Assembly (NCBI GenBank): GCA_934621665.1
Contig: CAKTUT010000007.1
Coordinates: 1 to 21,047, forward strand
Length of the DNA: 21,047 nt
Direction: 5' to 3'
DNA from: an uncultured Oscillospiraceae bacterium
GTDB lineage: Bacteria > Bacillota > Clostridia > Oscillospirales > Oscillospiraceae
The notes under the pieces were generated by a model that saw nothing but the letters and a program-made list of their open reading frames with translations, made no database searches and had not been told where the DNA came from. Made by a program: the position numbers and the translations under genes. Below are positions 7,445-13,147 of the stretch, one piece after another (position 1 is the first letter of the stretch; each line of letters opens with the position of its first letter).

Positions 7445-8982
7445 GGGTGGTGATTGCAGACGATGAGAAATTTGTGCTGGTAGTGCTGAAAAGCGCGCTG
7501 CAATCGGTTCGCTTTCCCATTGAAATTGTAGGCGAGGCGCTGGACGGCGACGAGGCCTACCGGCTTTGCTGCGAGAAAAAGCCGGAGCTTTTGATTACGG
7601 ATATCTGCATGCCGCGCAAGGATGGCCTTGATCTGCTTGCAAAGCTGCGCGAAACGCAGCCGGAGCTGCCAGTCATTATCTACAGCGGCTTTGATAATTT
7701 TTCGTATGCGCAGAAAGCCATCCACTACGGCGTGGAGGAGTATCTGCTCAAGCCCATCGACGAGGAAAAGCTGGAGCGGGCGATTTCTGATGTGATGCAG
7801 CGGCGGAAGATGCTGTCGCAGCGGGATAAAATGGAAAACCGCAATCGTCTGCTGGCGCGGTGTCTTGCGCAAATTGCGTCAGGCAGCGCGGGGCGCGCGT
7901 GGCAGGATGGCGGCGATGAGGATGTACGGCAGTTTTTGGCAGGCACGCCGGCGTGTACGCTTGTTATGCTCCGTCTGCCCGGCGGGCAGGCGGGAAGTCA
8001 GGAGCAGTGGCGTGCGTGCTTTGCGGAGCATACGCCGTATGCGTGGCACATGGACGCGCCAGAGGGACGAATTACGGTTCTGGAGACGCAGGACACGGCC
8101 GGAGCCGCGCGCCGCGCGGCGGATGCCGTTTGGAATGGGAAAGCGTATCTCTGCTGCCAGCAGGAGCTGTCACGGCTTGTGGATGACGGCACAGAGCCCG
8201 GCGAACAGCTGGCGCAGCTTTGCACAGCACTTCGCCGCGCGGACGATACGCTGCAAAGCTGGTTCTATGGCGGCGAAATGCGCGAGGGTGCGGTTTATGA
8301 CAATCATCCGGAGACGAAAGAAGCCGAGCAGTTCAACCGCGGCTATGCCGACCGGATTACAACGGCAATTTTGCTTGGGAAAAAGGAGTATCTGGCCACG
8401 CTGCTGCGCGACTACTGGCAGGCGCTTTTGAAAGCGTACCCGGCGGGGAGCCCGCGCTGTCTCAAGCGCGCGGCGTGGGAGCAGATGAACCGCCAGATGG
8501 CGGCGCTCAAGCTCTCGTGGGATGCCTGCCCGCAGGCCGCCGCAGCGCATGACGCGTTAGCGCGGCTGCTGACGGCAGAGCAGGTGCTGGAAAAGCTGCT
8601 GACGTGCGGCAGCGAAATTCTGGAGCTGCAAAAGAAATGTACAAACGCAAGTCCGGAGGAAAATTTGCGCGAGGTTATTGACAAATATCTGCATGAGCAT
8701 TATCGTGAGGATATTTCGCTGGATCAGCTGGCGGATTATCTGCATTTTAACTCCAGCTACACGAGCGACCTGTTTAAGCGTATCTTTGGAAAGCCGTTTG
8801 TTTCCTATCTGACGGCGATGCGCGTGGAGACGGCAAAGGTGCTTTTGGACAGCGGAAAGTTCAAAACCTATGAGGTAGCCGAGCGCGTGGGATATCAGGA
8901 TGAGAAATATTTCTTCAAGACGTTTAAAAAGGTGACCGGCTTTACGCCGAAGGAATACCGCAAGCAGCATATGAAGCAGTAA
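7441..8982 (+). CDS. YesN-type response regulator with AraC DNA-binding domain
   Basis: This 513-residue cytoplasmic regulator starts at ATG 7441 in an ATGA overlap with the kinase gene, with GGAAAGGAGG at 7421-7430. A more upstream in-frame ATG (7405) is rejected because the receiver domain begins exactly at MRVVIADDE. The receiver domain has D7/D8, phospho-acceptor D54 (LLITDICMP), S82 and K104 (LLKPID). A long, poorly conserved middle region follows (about 130-410). The C-terminal double helix-turn-helix has ISLDQLADYLHFNSSYTS and ends with VGYQDEKYFFKTFKK and GFTPKEYRK, the AraC signature. It probably activates the second transcription unit, and perhaps the permeases, when phosphorylated by the kinase. 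Its binding site was not identified. Confidence 0.94.
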   Translation: MRVVIADDEKFVLVVLKSALQSVRFPIEIVGEALDGDEAYRLCCEKKPELLITDICMPRKDGLDLLAKLRETQPELPVIIYSGFDNFSYAQKAIHYGVEEYLLKPIDEEKLERAISDVMQRRKMLSQRDKMENRNRLLARCLAQIASGSAGRAWQDGGDEDVRQFLAGTPACTLVMLRLPGGQAGSQEQWRACFAEHTPYAWHMDAPEGRITVLETQDTAGAARRAADAVWNGKAYLCCQQELSRLVDDGTEPGEQLAQLCTALRRADDTLQSWFYGGEMREGAVYDNHPETKEAEQFNRGYADRITTAILLGKKEYLATLLRDYWQALLKAYPAGSPRCLKRAAWEQMNRQMAALKLSWDACPQAAAAHDALARLLTAEQVLEKLLTCGSEILELQKKCTNASPEENLREVIDKYLHEHYREDISLDQLADYLHFNSSYTSDLFKRIFGKPFVSYLTAMRVETAKVLLDSGKFKTYEVAERVGYQDEKYFFKTFKKVTGFTPKEYRKQHMKQ

Positions 8983-9036
8983 CTGCCGGATAACTGCATT
9001 CCGGCGGCGCTGTAAACTGTAAAGGAGAAAAAGAAG

Positions 9037-9756
9037 ATGAACATTCTGAAAAAAATTCAGCAGAAGCAGGCAGATCTTTTTGCGCCGCCGGTTACCATTG
9101 CGTTTCTTGGCGACAGCGTGACGCAGGGCTGCTTTGAGGTGTATCTGACGAGCGAGGGCACGGTGCAGACCGTTTTTGATCCTGAGCATGGCTATGTAGC
9201 GGACGTGCGGCGGCTGTTTGCATTGCTGTATCCAAGCGTACCGGTTCAGTTCATCAACGCAGGCATCAGCGGCGACAGCGCGCCGTCTGGGCTGCGGCGG
9301 ATGGAAAGCAGCGTCCTGGCATATCATCCCGATCTGACAGTGGTGTGCTTTGGACTGAACGATGTGTGCCGCGCTGATGAGACGCAGGCGGAATACACGT
9401 CGGCGCTGGATGCGATTTTCAAAAGGCTGCAGGATGCGGGCTCGGAGATTATCTTTATGACGCCGAATATGATGAATACGCGTCTGAGCGAAAAGCTGGC
9501 TGTGCCGGAGATTTGCACTGTGGCGCACGATACGCTGAACGTGCAGGAAAGCGGCAAGCTGGAGCGGTATTTGGAGGCGGCAAAGACGGTCTGCGCGCAG
9601 CGCGGCGTGCCGGTGTGCGACTGCTACGCCAAGTGGAAGCGGCTCAGCGAAAACGGCGTGGACACCACAGCGCTGCTTGCCAACAGCATAAACCATCCCA
9701 GCCGCGAGATGGCATGGATGCATGCCTATTCGCTGGTTGAAACGATGATGCGCTGA
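9037..9756 (+). CDS. SGNH/GDSL-family hydrolase, probable carbohydrate esterase
   Basis: This 239-residue enzyme has no signal peptide. Block I is IAFLGDSVTQG with nucleophile S27, block II is GISGDSA near residue 79, and block III is CFGLNDV with N108. The C-terminal catalytic histidine is probably H220 in NHPSREM. The usual Asp three residues before it is Ser here, so the triad may be a Ser-His dyad or use another acid. ATG 9037 is preceded by AAAGGAGA. It is last in the rhamnosidase/two-component unit and just upstream of a terminator. Location beside a rhamnosidase suggests removal of acetyl or other ester groups from an imported plant-type glycan; rhamnogalacturonan acetylesterases are also SGNH enzymes. 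The ester substrate is an inference. Confidence 0.85.
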   Translation: MNILKKIQQKQADLFAPPVTIAFLGDSVTQGCFEVYLTSEGTVQTVFDPEHGYVADVRRLFALLYPSVPVQFINAGISGDSAPSGLRRMESSVLAYHPDLTVVCFGLNDVCRADETQAEYTSALDAIFKRLQDAGSEIIFMTPNMMNTRLSEKLAVPEICTVAHDTLNVQESGKLERYLEAAKTVCAQRGVPVCDCYAKWKRLSENGVDTTALLANSINHPSREMAWMHAYSLVETMMR

Positions 9757-9769
9757 AAACAAATAAAAG

Positions 9770-9806
9770 AACGCCAGACGCATGGAATTCCGTGCGTCTG
9801 GCGTTT
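9770..9806 (+). terminator. Terminator after the SGNH hydrolase gene
   Basis: A perfect 13-bp stem (9770-9782 with 9793-9805), extendable inward by about three pairs to an AATT loop, begins 13 nt after the stop codon. The T-run is short on the + strand, so termination may be completed by the second hairpin at 9828-9856. Confidence 0.7.
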
Positions 9807-9827
9807 GCTGTAAAAGACCCGTAAAAC

Positions 9828-9856
9828 GAGAGTGGAAATCCGTTTCCACTCTTTTC
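9828..9856 (+). terminator. Second tandem terminator hairpin
   Basis: A 10-bp perfect stem (9829-9838 with 9843-9852) with loop TCCG is followed by a T-run (9852-9855). It is a good Rho-independent terminator on the + strand and backs up the preceding hairpin. Confidence 0.65.
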
Positions 9857-9955
9857 ACTTTTGCACGTTGTGAAAAAGCAAAAAAGAAAGGAAAAGAGAG
9901 AAGTATTTCAAAGAAGAAAGATGCAAAAATTTTCAAGCGCCGAGAAGTTGTAAAT

Positions 9956-10096
9956 ATGCCGAAAGTCGGGTTAATGCCGACGGTGCTTGCATCTGAAAGT
10001 AAAGAATCGGTCACATTTAAACAGGTGTCAAATGATATGCTTGAGCGCTCTATCCGCCCGGATCTTTGCTGCCTGACATACAAAGGTCTTTTCTGA
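9956..10096 (+). CDS. Possible small ORF of unknown function (46 codons)
   Basis: The reading frame MPKVGLMPTVLASESKE... runs 46 codons to TGA. It lies in a 519-nt hairpin-rich gap between the SGNH gene and the tRNA. There is no convincing ribosome site (GAGAAG is the best) and no promoter I would defend. The region is richer in A/T and purines than the flanking genes. I recognise no family. It may be a short peptide gene, a decayed gene end or non-coding; non-coding is the default. It is listed because nothing else explains the stretch 9857-10115. Confidence 0.15.
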   Translation: MPKVGLMPTVLASESKESVTFKQVSNDMLERSIRPDLCCLTYKGLF

Positions 10097-10121
10097 GTGC
10101 GTTTTCACGACACTGTTGATG

Positions 10122-10234
10122 AACGTGGAAATCCATGTTTTCGGAAAGGAAGATAGTGTGAAAGAAACCCATCAGGGGTTTCTTTCGCGTTCAATTCCCG
10201 CCCGCAGGCGTCGCAGTCTGCGCGGCAGACTGCG
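10122..10234. repeat. Cluster of three stem-loops between the SGNH gene and tRNA-Leu
   Basis: Three inverted repeats occur in about 110 nt: 10122-10129 with 10132-10139 (one G-T pair, almost no loop), 10160-10170 with 10176-10186 (perfect 11 bp), and 10212-10221 with 10225-10234 (perfect 10 bp, GCG loop). None has a clear T-run on either strand. With the two terminators at 9770-9856 and the tRNA terminator they make six hairpins in about 510 nt. I see no gene here. Confidence 0.55.
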
Positions 10235-10281
10235 CACCAAAAAAGGAAGACACGCATCTGCGTGTCTTCCTTTTTTGGTGC
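10234..10281 (-). terminator. tRNA-Leu terminator: perfect 23-bp inverted repeat reaching into the tRNA
   Basis: Positions 10234-10256 are the exact reverse complement of 10259-10281, with only TC between them. On the - strand the hairpin ends in TTTTTT (10244-10239), giving a strong terminator directly after the tRNA. Unusually, one arm contains the GCACCA 3' end of the tRNA (10276-10281), and the other arm carries the matching TGGTGC after the T-run. Confidence 0.85.
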
Positions 10282-10361
10282 CGGTGGTGGGACTCGAACC
10301 CACACGAGTGTTACCCCAACGGATTTTGAGTCCGCCTCGTCTACCATTCCAACACACCGGC
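10276..10361 (-). tRNA. tRNA-Leu, anticodon CAA
   Basis: On the - strand the RNA begins GCCGGUG (10361-10355) and ends CACCGGC plus discriminator A and an encoded CCA (10276-10278). The acceptor stem is a perfect 7 bp. The anticodon arm GCGGA-CUCAAAA-UCCGU puts CAA at 10328-10326, reading UUG leucine codons. The long variable arm (class II) fits leucine, and the T-arm GUGGG-UUCGAGU-CCCAC is perfect. Length is 86 nt with CCA. It has its own promoter and terminator. Confidence 0.96.
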
Positions 10362-10376
10362 AATTAACTGCCAACT

Positions 10377-10405
10377 ATTATAATACATCTGGCGCAGGAA
10401 TTCAA
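10377..10405 (-). promoter_or_regulatory. Promoter of tRNA-Leu(CAA)
   Basis: On the - strand TTGAAT (10405-10400) and TATAAT (10382-10377) are 17 nt apart, and the tRNA 5' end lies 15 nt past the -10. This is a near-consensus sigma-A promoter. Its -35 and spacer sit inside the rex terminator hairpin. Confidence 0.75.
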
Positions 10406-10422
10406 GAAATTTCTGCGCCAGA
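10388..10422 (-). terminator. Hairpin after rex, overlapping the tRNA promoter
   Basis: A 15-bp stem (10388-10402 with 10408-10422, one G-T pair) closes on a 5-nt loop, 33 nt after the rex stop codon. The following - strand sequence (TGTATTATAAT) is only moderately T-rich, so termination may be partial, and read-through would enter the tRNA. Confidence 0.6.
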
Positions 10423-10455
10423 GGCAAAAGTTCTCAAGTAGGTTTTAAGCAATGA

Positions 10456-11103
10456 TTATTCAGACTCATGATTTTTCATGCGGTCACTCAGATGTTTGCT
10501 CAAAAGTGCCAGAGACGCGGCCATGTTCTCGTTCTGCACCAGAATGTCATCCGGTACGTCCAGATGCTTTGGCGCAAAGTTCCAGATGGCGCGGATGCCG
10601 TTTTCAATCAGCAGGTCGCAGACCTTTTGCGCGTGTTCGGCGGGGACGGTGATAATGCCGATGCGAATCTGGTGCTTGACGCACACGTCGTGCAGACGCG
10701 ACAAATGCAAAATGGGTTTGCCACTGTTGGTTGTGCCGATGAGCGCGTCGCTTGCGTCAAACGCGGCTACGATGTTGAGACCGTATTCAGCAAAGCCGCT
10801 GTAGCCAAGCAGTGCACGGCCAAGCTTGCCCGCACCGACCAGAACGGCGTCGTTTGTATTGCCATAGCCGAGAAAGCCCTCAATGTCGCGGATCAACGCC
10901 TCGCGGCGATAGCCGATTTTTGGACGGCCTCCGTGGCTGACCATAGCGAGATCCTTTCGCACCTGTACCTCGCCCATATGCAGCGCCGCGGCCAGCGCTG
11001 TGGCGGAAATGTTGGCAGGACTGTCGGCCGGCATAGATTTTAAGTAAGAAAGATAGGTTGGCAGACGCTTTAGGGTAGCGCGGGAAATCTCTTTATCCGC
11101 CAT
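10456..11103 (-). CDS. rex: Redox-sensing transcriptional repressor Rex
   Basis: Rex is a dimeric repressor that senses the NADH/NAD+ ratio and controls fermentation and anaerobic energy genes. The 215-residue protein has an N-terminal winged helix (about 1-75) and a Rossmann domain with GAGKLG at 90-95, as in the family. Typical Rex elements include RLPTYLSYL and the start of the C-terminal region (IWNFAPKHLDVPDDILVQNEN). The recognition-helix region reads GEVQVRKDLAMVS followed by GGRPKIGY, rather than the more usual SAQIRKDLSYFGEFG type, so this is a divergent subgroup. ATG 11103 has AAAAGGAGC upstream and a good promoter at 11142-11170. It follows sigE on the same strand with no visible terminator between them. 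Confidence 0.93.
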   Translation of the reverse strand: MADKEISRATLKRLPTYLSYLKSMPADSPANISATALAAALHMGEVQVRKDLAMVSHGGRPKIGYRREALIRDIEGFLGYGNTNDAVLVGAGKLGRALLGYSGFAEYGLNIVAAFDASDALIGTTNSGKPILHLSRLHDVCVKHQIRIGIITVPAEHAQKVCDLLIENGIRAIWNFAPKHLDVPDDILVQNENMAASLALLSKHLSDRMKNHESE

Positions 11104-11118
11104 GAATATAGCTCCTTT

Positions 11119-11139
11119 TATCGGTATTAAATACTGATA
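11119..11139. promoter_or_regulatory. Palindromic operator candidate at the rex promoter
   Basis: A 21-bp palindrome with a single mismatched pair (10-nt arms around A11129, core GTATTAAATAC) lies just downstream of the rex -10, about at the transcription start. Its position suits a repressor site, possibly Rex itself. It does not match the common TTGTTAANNNNTTAACAA-type Rex site. Confidence 0.5.
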
Positions 11140-11141
11140 TA

Positions 11142-11170
11142 ACTATACCATATGCGCGGGCAAAATGCAA
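11142..11170 (-). promoter_or_regulatory. rex promoter
   Basis: On the - strand TTGCAT (11170-11165) and TATAGT (11147-11142) are separated by 17 nt. The start codon is about 38 nt beyond the -10. The palindrome at 11119-11139 covers the expected start site. Confidence 0.65.
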
Positions 11171-11203
11171 CCATTTACTGTATTGCTGTGTATGTAGGTG
11201 ATG

Positions 11204-11917
11204 TCAGGAGATTTGGCGCGTGATCTCGCGGCGAAGCCGCACCATAATCCGCTTTTCCAGACGCGAAATGTACGACTGCGAGATGCCCATCAGCTCGGCC
11301 ACTTCCTTTTGCGTCCGCTCCTTGCGTCCGCCAAGGCCAAAGCGCATGGAGACAATCTGCATCTCGCGCTCGGGCAGCCGCGCAAGCGCCTGCCGCAGCA
11401 GCTGGTGGTCAACATCGTCCTCCATTGGGCGCATGACAGTATCGCCGTCCGTGCCAAGCACGTCCGAGAGCAGAAGCTCGTTGCCGTCCCAGTCGGTATT
11501 GATCGGCTCGTCGAGTGATACCTCGGCCTTTTGGCCGGAAATTTTGCGGATGTACATGAGAATTTCGTTTTCAATGCAGCGCGAGGAGTAGGTAGCAAGC
11601 TTGATGTTGCGGTCTGGCTTGAACGTCCCTACGGCTTTGATCAGGCCGATTGTCCCGATGGAGATGAGATCCTCAATGTTGATACCCGTGTTCTCAAACC
11701 GCCGCGCGATGTAGACGACCAGCCGCAGATTGTGCTCAATCAGCGTGTGCTTTGCAGTCTCGTCACCCTGCGCAAGGTGGGAGAGTGCCGCTGCCTCTTC
11801 GCCTGGCGACAGCGGCGGCGGCAGCACGTCGCTCCCGCCGATATACATCACCTTTCCGGGCTTTAACAGCCCAAGCCAGCAAAGCAGCTTCCGTACATCC
11901 ACTTTCATATCCGTCAT
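11204..11917 (-). CDS. sigE: Sporulation mother-cell sigma factor sigma-E
   Basis: Sigma-E directs early mother-cell gene expression during endospore formation. The 237-residue protein has an N-terminal pro-sequence of about 24 residues before [14 protein letters not shown], the conserved region where SpoIIGA cleaves pro-sigma-E. Region 2 follows ([32 protein letters not shown]), and region 4 has a helix-turn-helix ([20 protein letters not shown]). The start at 11917 has GGAGG at 11929-11933. It lies 1 nt after the spoIIGA stop codon, the conserved arrangement in Bacillus and Clostridia. The gene often found next, sigG, is absent; rex follows instead. No terminator is visible between sigE and rex. 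Confidence 0.96.
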   Translation of the reverse strand: MTDMKVDVRKLLCWLGLLKPGKVMYIGGSDVLPPPLSPGEEAAALSHLAQGDETAKHTLIEHNLRLVVYIARRFENTGINIEDLISIGTIGLIKAVGTFKPDRNIKLATYSSRCIENEILMYIRKISGQKAEVSLDEPINTDWDGNELLLSDVLGTDGDTVMRPMEDDVDHQLLRQALARLPEREMQIVSMRFGLGGRKERTQKEVAELMGISQSYISRLEKRIMVRLRREITRQIS

Positions 11918-11918
11918 A

Positions 11919-12767
11919 TTATAAAACGCCTCCTGTCAGTGCATTATAGTTTCCGCCGTCAGAGACCGGTGTTGGGGAAAACGCGGCCAGGACCGAAAAT
12001 GGCCGCCCGTGCGGTTTTTGCGCCGTACAGCGAACAGCAATCAAAAGTCCGGCGCTTACGCCCACCGCGCGATAGGGAATCAGGCGGAAGCGCAGCGCCG
12101 GATATTGCCTCGCCAGAAGTGAGAGCAGCTCATCGGGCGGCTGTGTGCGCCGCGACGGAAGCGCGGCCTCCGGCAAAAGCTGCGCCGCAGCATCCCATCC
12201 GACAATCAGCACGCGCTCGTTTGTAATGGGATCGCGCAGCGTATTTCCGGTATCGCACAGAGCGCGAATCGGGGCGCTGCGTTTGTCAAGCGTAAGCGTC
12301 AGTGGCGTAATTTCCTGCTTTCCATGCAGGCACAGACATGAGAACACCAGATCGCACACCAGATACGCCAGCGCCGCCAGGAATAACAGCGCCGCCAGAC
12401 TGACCGGATAATACGCGCCCGATGGCAGCACCACAAGGCCGCTCCCAAGCAGCTGCACCGCCGCCAGCACCAGTCCTGCGAAGCAGCAGCTCATGCCAAG
12501 AAACAAGAGCCCAAGGCGGAGTGTCTGCCGTTTTGCGCCGAACGCACATAACAGCATCATAACCAGCATCGTCAGCCGCATCGGCCACGTCTGCAAAAAG
12601 CCAAGTGCCGGCAGCAGCGCCAGCACGCCATAGATGCCGCCAAACCCAGCAGCCAGAAGCAGCCGAGCACGGTGTATTGCGCCGCCGCCAAGGCGCACGC
12701 TTGCCAACAGCAGCAGATAATTGACCGCGCTGTTCAGCAAAAACAAAATATCCGCATAGACCGTCAT
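11919..12767 (-). CDS. spoIIGA: Sigma-E processing peptidase SpoIIGA
   Basis: SpoIIGA is a membrane-bound aspartic-type protease that removes the sigma-E pro-sequence in the mother cell after a forespore signal. The 282-residue protein opens with [20 protein letters not shown] and has several hydrophobic segments through about residue 147. The C-terminal protease domain has [12 protein letters not shown], with the catalytic aspartate at D172 in the D-T-G motif. The start is ATG 12767, because GGAGGTGA lies 5 nt upstream; an in-frame start at 12791 would precede this ribosome site and lacks family support. It lies 1 nt upstream of sigE, its substrate gene. Confidence 0.93.
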   Translation of the reverse strand: MTVYADILFLLNSAVNYLLLLASVRLGGGAIHRARLLLAAGFGGIYGVLALLPALGFLQTWPMRLTMLVMMLLCAFGAKRQTLRLGLLFLGMSCCFAGLVLAAVQLLGSGLVVLPSGAYYPVSLAALLFLAALAYLVCDLVFSCLCLHGKQEITPLTLTLDKRSAPIRALCDTGNTLRDPITNERVLIVGWDAAAQLLPEAALPSRRTQPPDELLSLLARQYPALRFRLIPYRAVGVSAGLLIAVRCTAQKPHGRPFSVLAAFSPTPVSDGGNYNALTGGVL

Positions 12768-12791
12768 GCGCTCACCTCCGCCTCTGGACAA

Positions 12792-12826
12792 AGTATACGC
12801 CGCACGGCATAAAAAACAGGTCGCAA
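12792..12826 (-). promoter_or_regulatory. Candidate spoIIGA-sigE promoter with a long spacer
   Basis: On the - strand TATACT (12797-12792) lies 25 nt upstream of the spoIIGA start. No good -35 exists at 17 nt (CCTGTT); TTGCGA (12826-12821) is 23 nt away. The B. subtilis spoIIG promoter, activated by Spo0A, also has an overlong spacer (about 22 nt), so the resemblance is notable. No convincing 0A box was found. The -35 candidate lies within the upstream gene's terminator. Confidence 0.3.
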
Positions 12827-12850
12827 TCCCATAGCGGATTGCGGCCTGTT
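12811..12850 (-). terminator. Terminator after the DUF951 gene
   Basis: On the - strand a 15-bp stem (12850-12836 with 12829-12815, one G-T pair) is followed by TTTTTT (12816-12811). This is a strong Rho-independent terminator. It separates the rarA-DUF951 unit from spoIIGA-sigE. Confidence 0.85.
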
Positions 12851-12908
12851 GCTCGTCCGGATTCGCCGCAGTGTGATGCTGCGGTACAAAATAACCGGAG
12901 ATGATATG

Positions 12909-13109
12909 CTATTTTCCGGAAACCTCCGCGCCGCCGCGCAGAATATGGCGGATGCTTTTTTCCGCCTTGCTGCGCGGGAGCATCACCTCATGTCCGCAGC
13001 CGCAGCAGCGCAGGCGAAAGTCCATACCCGTGCGCAGCACCTGCCACTGGCTGCTGCCGCAGGGGTGCGATTTTTTCATGACCAGAATATCATTGAGCCG
13101 TACATCCAT
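12909..13109 (-). CDS. DUF951 family protein
   Basis: This 66-residue protein begins MDVRLNDILVMKKSHPCGSS and continues through QWQVLRTGMDFRLRCCGCGH and VMLPRSKAEKSI, the full DUF951 pattern of small basic Firmicutes proteins. Cysteines at HPCG and CCGC suggest metal binding. The molecular function is unknown to me. ATG 13109 is used because the family usually starts at this motif, but it has no adjacent ribosome site. A TTG at 13121 would add MATA; it has GGA at 13139-13137 upstream, separated by a 12-nt palindrome (13124-13135). The gene follows rarA by about 38 nt on the same strand and ends before a strong terminator. Confidence 0.88.
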   Translation of the reverse strand: MDVRLNDILVMKKSHPCGSSQWQVLRTGMDFRLRCCGCGHEVMLPRSKAEKSIRHILRGGAEVSGK

Positions 13110-13147
13110 TGCTGTTGCCAACTGCCCGTGCGGGCGTCCTTTCCGTG

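Noticed and set aside
8557..10083. 508-codon open frame on the - strand
   Set aside because: It lies antisense to the response-regulator end, the SGNH gene and its terminators, has no ribosome site or family motif, and its His/Arg/Gln-rich composition is typical of a shadow frame in GC-rich DNA.
10116..10367. Open frame on the + strand encoding ...VVGLEPTRVLPQRILSPPRLPF...
   Set aside because: It is the antisense of tRNA-Leu; this peptide pattern is a well-known false translation of tRNA genes. The - strand frames here are likewise tRNA plus terminator.
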